From Cytophagales bacterium (GTDB lineage Bacteria; Bacteroidota; Bacteroidia; Cytophagales; Spirosomataceae): DNA of 49,831 nt. A program made the position numbers and the translations under genes. The stretch covers positions 1 to 49,831 of the forward strand of contig JAAFKE010000029.1 in assembly GCA_013298215.1 (NCBI GenBank), written 5' to 3'. Under the pieces are notes generated by a model. It did no database searches. It saw nothing but the letters and a program-made list of their open reading frames with translations, and was not told where the DNA came from. This document shows, piece by piece, positions 44,556 to 49,831 of this stretch (positions within the stretch are counted from its first letter, which is position 1; each line of letters starts with the position of its first letter).

Positions 44556-44981
44556 ATGCTTAAAAAATTACACATACTCTACCACCTAAGCCCCCGCCGA
44601 AAGTACCTTTTGCTACTGTCGTTTGGGCTGTCGTTGTATGGTTTTTTTATGATGCTATTTTTTAAAAAATATGCCACCTTTGGCGAAAGAAAAAGCCAAA
44701 TAATAGTCCCAGACGACGTACCGAATCCAATCGTCATGGATATTCGGTACGTTATTTTTGTGGTCAATAAATACGTGCCGTGGCAAAATGTGTGCCGCCA
44801 CCAGGCCTACCAAGCCAAAATACTGTTTTCTTTGTATGACATTCCGTACCAAATTTTTGTGGGTTTCAAAAAAAATGAAGGCGGCAAAATAGACGGCCAC
44901 GCCTGGACAATGGCGGGCGGGCTGATGATTACGGGCTTTTGTAATCCTGACGAGTACGTAGTGCAAAGTGTATTTTCTTAA
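44556..44981 (+). CDS. Lasso-peptide B2-like transglutaminase-fold protease
   Basis: 141 residues from ATG 44556. Layout as in the lasso B2/Transglut_core3 family: LSPRRKYLLLLSFGLSLYGF (hydrophobic N-terminal segment), then the catalytic Cys80 in VPWQNVCRHQAYQAKILFSL and His115 in GHAWTMAGG. The third, acidic residue is not certain, because the usual HAW-x-E-x-D-G reads HAWTMAGG here. In lasso loci B2 cuts the leader peptide with the help of the PqqD-like B1. Next to it is a PF14907-type nucleotidyltransferase, but no B1, macrolactam synthetase, transporter or precursor is adjacent. Confidence 0.82.
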   Translation: MLKKLHILYHLSPRRKYLLLLSFGLSLYGFFMMLFFKKYATFGERKSQIIVPDDVPNPIVMDIRYVIFVVNKYVPWQNVCRHQAYQAKILFSLYDIPYQIFVGFKKNEGGKIDGHAWTMAGGLMITGFCNPDEYVVQSVFS

Positions 44982-44993
44982 AACCAACATGTC

Positions 44994-46154
44994 ATGCCTT
45001 CCACGGAACTGCAAATATTGATTGAAGCCATAAAGGTAGTATTGCTCAAAGCCCCGCAAGACAAGCTGCTACATTTGCTCAATAGCCCCAAAATTGACTG
45101 GAAACGTTTGGAGAAAATGGTGGCTTATCACCAGATACGCCCCGTGGTGTATGAGGCGTTTCGGCAAGTGGATTTTTTCAACGACTTTACTGAAAAATTG
45201 GCGCAGTATTCTAAACGACAGGCGGTTAGAAACATGGTAAATGGCCAAGAATTAGGTCGGATTCTGTTGCTCTTTCAAAGCTGGGGCATTGAGGTCTTGC
45301 CCTACAAAGGCGTTTTGTTTTTGGATAATTTTTATCAAAACAAACCACTCAGAGAAAGCGGCGACGTTGATTTGATTGTCAAACCCAGCCAAGCCGCCCG
45401 AGTAATGCAACTGCTCATGGACGACGGCTACGTGTTGGTAACAGACCAAGCACCAAGCAAAGAAATAATCGAAGAAATAGTAAAAAAAGCATCTGGTCGC
45501 GAAGTCAGCCTTCGTAAAATGGTGCAGTCGGGTTTGACGGTAGAGATTGACTTGCACTGGGGAATGAACGAAAAATTTCAATCTTATACCATTGACTTAG
45601 ACAACCTTTTTGAATCCGCCGCCGTTGGCAATTTTCAGCACAAGCAAGTCCTGCTGCCCTCGGTTGATTCGGTATTTAAGATGTTGCTCAATCACCACGG
45701 GGGCCGCGACTGCTGGTTGAAACTCAAAGATATTGCCGATTTAATTGCGTTTATGAACGCCCAACCTACCGCCGAACGAACCCACTTGCGCCAATTGGCA
45801 AGCCAAATAAAAATGACAAAAGTGTTTGAAGCGGGCCTTCAACTTTTGAATACTTTTTTTTACCCAGGCACTGCTCCCCTTCAAGAAAATCTAACACCCA
45901 TTGTTCGTTTTTGGGAAAAATCCCGAAACTACGAGGAAATTATCCCCAAGTTTTGGTTCAGAAGGATTCATTTTTCGTTGCAAGACGAAGACATAAGTTG
46001 GTCAGATTACATACAGAATCAGGTTAAATACTTCTCCGTTTCGTACCCGTCCGAGCGAAAACGAATCTTTTATTTCAACGAGAAATACGTTTTCTTGAAT
46101 GCCTCTTCCAAATTAGTATCTTATCTGTGGTACCGCCTCAATGGCGCGAAATAA
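44994..46154 (+). CDS. Nucleotidyltransferase-fold protein, PF14907 type
   Basis: 386 residues, 12 bases after the B2-like gene. The nucleotidyltransferase core is recognisable: VLPYKGVLFLDNFYQN, then ESGDVDLIVKPSQAARVMQL with Asp124 and Asp126, and the third carboxylate Asp186 in TVEIDLHWGM. The domain continues with LPSVDSVFKMLLNHHGGRDC, WLKLKDIADLIAF. Such proteins are frequent in lasso-peptide and other RiPP loci, where they are thought to modify peptides or small molecules; the substrate is not known here. The N-terminal 80 residues are helical. Confidence 0.85.
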   Translation: MPSTELQILIEAIKVVLLKAPQDKLLHLLNSPKIDWKRLEKMVAYHQIRPVVYEAFRQVDFFNDFTEKLAQYSKRQAVRNMVNGQELGRILLLFQSWGIEVLPYKGVLFLDNFYQNKPLRESGDVDLIVKPSQAARVMQLLMDDGYVLVTDQAPSKEIIEEIVKKASGREVSLRKMVQSGLTVEIDLHWGMNEKFQSYTIDLDNLFESAAVGNFQHKQVLLPSVDSVFKMLLNHHGGRDCWLKLKDIADLIAFMNAQPTAERTHLRQLASQIKMTKVFEAGLQLLNTFFYPGTAPLQENLTPIVRFWEKSRNYEEIIPKFWFRRIHFSLQDEDISWSDYIQNQVKYFSVSYPSERKRIFYFNEKYVFLNASSKLVSYLWYRLNGAK

Positions 46155-46295
46155 AAATCGTTTTTGGGTGAAAATCACCATTGCCCACTACAATTTAAGC
46201 GCATCGATTTAATAAAATACCTTTCGAGATACAATACAAAACCACGGCGAAGCGTTTGCAAAAAAAATAAAAAACAACCAGAACTAACGACGCAA

Positions 46296-46424
46296 ATGAA
46301 AACGACAAAACAACTGATTTACGAGGGCGTAAAAAAATACGGGATATACCTCTTCTTGGCTGGCATGGCCATCGGGGCTTTGGTGGCGCGCACTCAGCAC
46401 GTGCACCAATTGATGAATAAATAG
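46296..46424 (+). CDS. 42-residue single-pass membrane peptide
   Basis: ATG 46296 to TAG. The peptide has a basic N-terminus (MKTTKQLIYEGVKKYG), one membrane helix (IYLFLAGMAIGALVA) and a tail RTQHVHQLMNK. It lies 141 bases after the nucleotidyltransferase gene; TACCTTTC at 46218-46225 is one base off a -7 element. As a lasso precursor it fails, since no Asp or Glu follows residue 10. It may be a small envelope protein. A hairpin follows 15 bases after the stop. Confidence 0.55.
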   Translation: MKTTKQLIYEGVKKYGIYLFLAGMAIGALVARTQHVHQLMNK

Positions 46425-46439
46425 GGCTTGCTTGTATCT

Positions 46440-46478
46440 TGATCTATCAGTTTCAATTTTGTAAGAACTGATAGATCA
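46440..46478. terminator. 13-bp inverted repeat between convergent genes
   Basis: TGATCTATCAGTT (46440-46452) pairs exactly with AACTGATAGATCA (46466-46478), 13-base loop. The right arm includes the TGA stop of the sugar dehydrogenase gene. There is no T-tract. It is placed to act on both convergent transcripts. Confidence 0.55.
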
Positions 46479-48047
46479 CGGAACAACGGGCGTAATCTCA
46501 ATTACTTTACCACCGCCACCCCCGGCGTCGATGCACAAAAAAACTTGCCCAGTGGGGCTGATGCAAATATCTCTAATTCGCCCAAACTGATTGATGAAAT
46601 AATCGCGCATTTCAACTACATACGTACCAGTAGCGTCGATTTTGAGCTGCATCAAGCGCTGGTTTTTTAGAATAGCCACCAAAAGCGAATTTCTCCACTG
46701 CGGAATGGCCGCGTGGTTGTAATAATCCATGCCACTTGGGGCAATGGTCGAAGTGGTTGTGAAAGGACTGCTGGGATACCACGACACCAAGGGTTGCACC
46801 ACGTTGCTATCCACGCAAAACGAAGCCTCGCTCGCTCCCAAGTTGCCGTCGCAGTGGCCAAACACGTTGGGCCAGCCATAGTTTCTATTCTTTAAAACCA
46901 AATTTACTTCGTCGTCGGTGTTGGGGCCATGTTCGGCGGCGTACAGATTACCGTTGGCATACACCATTCCCTGCGGATTGCGGTGCCCCGAGGTCCACAC
47001 CAAACTATTGGCCACGGGGTTGTCGGCGGGAATGGTGCCGTCTAAATTTATTCGCAATATTTTACCGTTGAGCGAAGCCCTGTTTTGTGCCAGCGGGGCA
47101 TCGGCAATGTCGCCCGTCGAAACAAACAATTTGAGGTCGGGGCTAATGACCAAACGACTCCCGAAGTGATTGTTATACTGCGAGTTAGCGGGAATATTAT
47201 CTAAAATAACAGTAGCGTTGTTGAGGGTACTGGGAGCCGTATAATTGTAGCGTACTACTTTCTGCAACATTCCCGCCGTAGATGGTTGCGGCCCAGCTAC
47301 GTGGTAAGTAAACACAACGTACAGGTAGGGATCGGTGGCAAAATTGGGGTGCAAGACCATACCCAAAAGCCCACTTTCGCCGAGAGCCGATACTTGGCTG
47401 GTCAAATCCAGTAGCTGACTTACCGCCCCCGTCGTGGGGTTTATTCGGTTGATGATGCCTCGTCGTTCGGTGTTCCATATAAAATTATCTGGGCCCCATA
47501 AAATTTCCCAAGGGCTGCTAAGGCCCGTGGCCACTTCGCGCGTGGATAGGTTGGTGCAGCCTTCAATGTAAGATTTGAAAACAGCCCCGCTATTTACCTG
47601 AAAACCAGGGTTTAAGGTAACCGACTGCCCCGCGTTGTAGCGCACGCTGGCATCAGCGGCAACGGTATTGGTGGCGGTGATGTGTGTTTTTGCCTCGTAT
47701 TTTCGAGCGGTGTTGGCAAGCGGGGCGGTTAAGGTTTGGGTATTATCGCAACTATTCACCCAGTTGATCGTTACAACGGCCACATTAGACGCAAGACTTG
47801 TCTCGCCTGATACGGTGCAAGTTGCGGTCAATTTTAGGTCTGCTTTGGGGGTTATACTCACCGTATTTCCCGTCTGCCCGTTCGACCACGCAATGCTCCC
47901 CGCACACCCCAGGGCAGTGAGCGTGGCACTTTGTCCGTAGGTCAAAAAAGAAGAAGCGGGGCTAATAATGGGCGGTTTGGGGGGAGTATTCGCCCAAGCG
48001 GAGAACCACACAAGACTAAAAAAGTAAATTTTCAGGGCGTTTTTCAT
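46476..48047 (-). CDS. Secreted PQQ-dependent sugar dehydrogenase-like protein with N-terminal Ig-like and Bacteroidota surface modules
   Basis: 523 residues from ATG 48047, which starts a signal peptide (MKNALKIYFFSLVWFSAWA). Residues about 25-95 are Ig-like (LTYGQSATLTALGCAGSIAW). Residues about 100-164 form the same module as in the PA14 protein: RYNAGQSVTLNPGFQVNSGA and VFKSYIEGC. Residues about 170-520 are a glucose/sorbosone dehydrogenase beta-propeller: GLSSPWEILWGPD, LLGMVLHPNFA, GSRLVISPDLKLFVSTGD, GKILRINLDGTIPADNP and SGHRNPQGMVY. The family oxidises sugars with PQQ in the periplasm or outside the cell; no PQQ synthesis genes are nearby. The module order, with the surface module before the enzyme, is unusual. 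Confidence 0.9.
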   Translation of the reverse strand: MKNALKIYFFSLVWFSAWANTPPKPPIISPASSFLTYGQSATLTALGCAGSIAWSNGQTGNTVSITPKADLKLTATCTVSGETSLASNVAVVTINWVNSCDNTQTLTAPLANTARKYEAKTHITATNTVAADASVRYNAGQSVTLNPGFQVNSGAVFKSYIEGCTNLSTREVATGLSSPWEILWGPDNFIWNTERRGIINRINPTTGAVSQLLDLTSQVSALGESGLLGMVLHPNFATDPYLYVVFTYHVAGPQPSTAGMLQKVVRYNYTAPSTLNNATVILDNIPANSQYNNHFGSRLVISPDLKLFVSTGDIADAPLAQNRASLNGKILRINLDGTIPADNPVANSLVWTSGHRNPQGMVYANGNLYAAEHGPNTDDEVNLVLKNRNYGWPNVFGHCDGNLGASEASFCVDSNVVQPLVSWYPSSPFTTTSTIAPSGMDYYNHAAIPQWRNSLLVAILKNQRLMQLKIDATGTYVVEMRDYFINQFGRIRDICISPTGQVFLCIDAGGGGGKVIEITPVVP

Positions 48048-48097
48048 GGTTACGTTGTTTGGTACAGTCACTAATATACGCATTTAAATAACAAATG

Positions 48098-48129
48098 GTT
48101 TGGCCGAAGTTAAATCACTTCGGCCAAAC
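48098..48129 (-). terminator. Perfect 13-bp hairpin, terminator-like
   Basis: GTTTGGCCGAAGT (48098-48110) pairs exactly with 48117-48129, loop of six. On the minus strand ATTTGTTATTT follows, a weak U-run. It lies 47 bases after the stop of the small frame at 48176 and 51 bases before the sugar dehydrogenase start. Confidence 0.6.
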
Positions 48130-48175
48130 TACTTAAAGCAAATTGGCTAAAAGAACGTTAAGAATAGTGGCGGGT

Positions 48176-48343
48176 TTAAAAATCAGAAAAATACCACTTT
48201 CGGATTTGCAGAATTGTATCCCCCTTAGCCAACCTCGTATTTGCAAAAAAAGGCGTAGTGACTTGTTCAGCAATGACTTCCACCACGACACGATCAAAAA
48301 TACATAAACGCCTAATAAACAACATTTTAAAAATCATGCTCAT
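48176..48343 (-). CDS. Possible 55-residue hypothetical protein
   Basis: ATG 48343 (a second ATG two codons later) to TAA 48176-48178. The peptide starts MSMIFKMLFIRRLCIF and contains VVVEVIAEQVTTPFFANTR and LAKGDTILQIRKWYFSDF, a protein-like mix of strands. A promoter-like pair lies upstream on the minus strand: TTG near 48398-48400, spacing 21, TAGCTTTC at 48369-48376 (one base off). A perfect hairpin follows downstream. No family is recognised. It might be a chance frame or a gene remnant. Confidence 0.35.
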   Translation of the reverse strand: MSMIFKMLFIRRLCIFDRVVVEVIAEQVTTPFFANTRLAKGDTILQIRKWYFSDF

Positions 48344-48482
48344 CGTAGATAGTTTTTCTTTACCCCTTGAAAGCTAATGAAATAATACGTAAATTGTACA
48401 AGCGAAGGAGTTGGTGGTAGCAACAGAAAGCGAACCATCGTTCCTAAGTCAAAAAAAATCTTTTTAAATTAAATATTTTCAA

Positions 48483-49831
48483 ATGTCCGAATTAAAAATT
48501 ACCCTCACCGCTAAAGAGTTTATTGATGCTTGGACTGGAGCTTACAATGGTGTAAAAAAAGAAGATAGGAAGGGGTATTGGCAGGATAATTCGGGAAATA
48601 TAAAGTTTGAAAACATACAGGTAAATGAAAATATTTATATACCTAAACACGAACAGTTAAATTATTTAAGTATTGGTAACTCAAATTTGAGGAATATCAG
48701 AATTGATCATGCAAAGGCTAAAGGGTTTACCTTTGAAAATACAGTAGTGGAAAATTTTGATCTTCTTAGTATTGATACAAATAGAATAGAAGTAAGGAAA
48801 GACACTACTATAGGAGCCCTAAGTATTGATAACAATTGCGTATTAAAAGAGAAATTTGAGATTACTGATGGCGCAAGAATTTGTAAAGTTCAACTTGGAG
48901 CAAGGGAATTAAAGAAAGTTGTCATTGAATCTTCATTCATCCAGAACTTTATTTGGAAACAAGACAGCTTCTGTGTGTTAAATATAACTGATTGTAAAAT
49001 TGAGATTTTGAAGTTCAAACAAGCAGTTATCATCAAAGATTCCGTTTTTCAAATCAGCAACACTTCTGTAAATCTTCTTGAATGTTCAACATTCATCAAT
49101 ACCGCATGGCTCAGTATTAGTGGTTTAAGGCCGCTGGTAGATTATGAACGTTTCATTATTGATGAAAAAGAATACCCCATATTAAAAGATGGAGAATACC
49201 AATTTGAGCCAATTACCAACGCAAAAACAACCCTACGTTTAGAAAACTCAGACCTGGGCAAAACCTCTTTCGTAAACTGTGATTTAACCGCCTTTGATGA
49301 GTTTATTTTTTACAATACCAAGATGTTGGAGGTGTTTGTGGCAGGAACTAAACTACCCACAAAGATAACTATACCCAAAGACACAGAAAATGAAAAGCCT
49401 TCACAGGAACGCCTTGCTTTTAGTCAGTTCAAAAAGATGGCGGATAATCGTGGGGATAACGTGCAAGCAACGGAGTTTTTGGCTTTGGAAATGGATGCTT
49501 ACGCCAAGCAAATAGCCAATCAAGAGGATAAAGGAGGGGAGCGGATTAACTTATGGCTAAACAAATTTTCGAGCAATTGGGGTAATGATTGGGTACAAGC
49601 AGTTTTGGTAACGATTGGTGTAAATTCTTACCTGTTTACGTTGTATTGCTTTAGTTTAGGCTATACTTTGGGCGAAGATTGTGATTTATTTTGGGAATTA
49701 TTATCCAATATGAGTGCCACTTATGCAGCGTTAATTAAGTCTTGTGGTATAAATTGTTGGCAAAACTGTTCATTAAAAATAGTATTGGGTTCATTTCGTA
49801 CCAATTTTAATATGTTTTTAGCTGTAAAACG
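48483..49831 (+). CDS. Beta-structured protein with C-terminal membrane region (right end cut)
   Basis: 449 residues visible from ATG 48483; the frame stays open to the window end. Residues about 40-300 show short repeating strands (NLRNIRIDHAKAKGFTFEN, LSIDTNRIEVRKDTTIGAL, LENSDLGKTSFVNCDLTAFD), like irregular pentapeptide-repeat or beta-helix proteins. Next is a helical block with FSQFKKMADNRGDNVQATEF and LALEMDAYAKQ, then LWLNKFSSNWGNDWVQ and hydrophobic segments (VLVTIGVNSYLFTLYCFSLG). That order occurs in Bacteroidota membrane proteins with pentapeptide-like N-termini. It is clearly AT-richer than its neighbours, which suggests recent acquisition. Function unknown. Confidence 0.75.
   Translation, partial: MSELKITLTAKEFIDAWTGAYNGVKKEDRKGYWQDNSGNIKFENIQVNENIYIPKHEQLNYLSIGNSNLRNIRIDHAKAKGFTFENTVVENFDLLSIDTNRIEVRKDTTIGALSIDNNCVLKEKFEITDGARICKVQLGARELKKVVIESSFIQNFIWKQDSFCVLNITDCKIEILKFKQAVIIKDSVFQISNTSVNLLECSTFINTAWLSISGLRPLVDYERFIIDEKEYPILKDGEYQFEPITNAKTTLRLENSDLGKTSFVNCDLTAFDEFIFYNTKMLEVFVAGTKLPTKITIPKDTENEKPSQERLAFSQFKKMADNRGDNVQATEFLALEMDAYAKQIANQEDKGGERINLWLNKFSSNWGNDWVQAVLVTIGVNSYLFTLYCFSLGYTLGEDCDLFWELLSNMSATYAALIKSCGINCWQNCSLKIVLGSFRTNFNMFLAVK

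Larger units (their letters stand above)
48048..48482. other. 435-bp AT-rich spacer
   Basis: Between the sugar dehydrogenase start and the last gene. It contains a perfect hairpin (48098-48129) and a possible 55-codon minus-strand gene (48176-48343). Nothing else is recognisable. Confidence 0.6.

Noticed and set aside
46296-46424. Lasso-peptide precursor candidate
   Set aside because: No Asp or Glu after residue 10, so no macrolactam ring can form; the sequence is a membrane helix.

Overview
The window looks like a chromosomal segment of a Bacteroidota bacterium, most likely of the Cytophagales/Cytophagia type. The evidence is a SusC/SusD pair, a DUF1800/DUF1501 pair, secreted proteins with Bacteroidota-type carboxy-terminal modules, LptC and DUF4230 family genes, the tiny AURKAIP1/COX24-like basic protein, and repeated matches to the Bacteroidota promoter form (-33 TTG or TTTG, -7 TAnnTTTG). 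Genus and species cannot be read from the sequence. No tRNA, rRNA, CRISPR array, insertion sequence or phage gene was seen.

Layout. 1-6.3 kb: the end of a large secreted protein, a hypothetical secreted protein, a YfcE-type phosphoesterase and a haem/siderophore-type TonB receptor face a secreted M28 peptidase/TolB-like pair. 6.5-12 kb: uvrC, ppa, sppA and a SCO1/cytochrome c pair. 12-15.4 kb (minus): a DJ-1/PfpI protein and a tightly coupled coaX-OMP-lptC operon. 15.4-18.6 kb: a DUF4230 membrane protein, and a DEAD-box RNA helicase with an RG-rich repeat tail and a probable long 5' leader. 18.6-24.5 kb: an export operon (DUF1800, Tat-dependent DUF1501, PA14/discoidin surface protein). 24.5-29 kb (minus): orphan PqqD-like protein, clpB, an Lrp/AsnC regulator and a cytochrome oxidase subunit III. 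29-31.8 kb: eno, an FtsB/DivIC protein, a low-molecular-weight phosphatase and a membrane protein. 31.8-36.2 kb (minus): a RelE-type toxin-antitoxin pair, marR, rng, the COX24-like gene, a TPR protein and HU. 36.4-46.4 kb: uvrA, susC, susD, a lasso-peptide B2-like protease, a PF14907-type nucleotidyltransferase and a 42-residue membrane peptide. 46.5-49.8 kb: a secreted PQQ-type sugar dehydrogenase, a sparse AT-rich stretch, and an AT-rich gene running off the window.

Most genes are housekeeping (excision repair, RNA decay, protein quality control, envelope, respiration). The most unusual parts are four. First, RiPP-type genes are split across two places: a PqqD/RRE-like gene at 24.5 kb and a B2 protease with nucleotidyltransferase at 44.6 kb, with no cyclase, transporter or convincing precursor in the window. 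Second, the susC upstream region holds hairpins that compete for the same bases. Third, two unrelated secreted proteins share a carboxy-terminal-type module. Fourth, the right end is AT-rich and carries a beta-structured membrane protein next to a possible 55-codon gene. Family calls come from recognised motifs; no database search was run.
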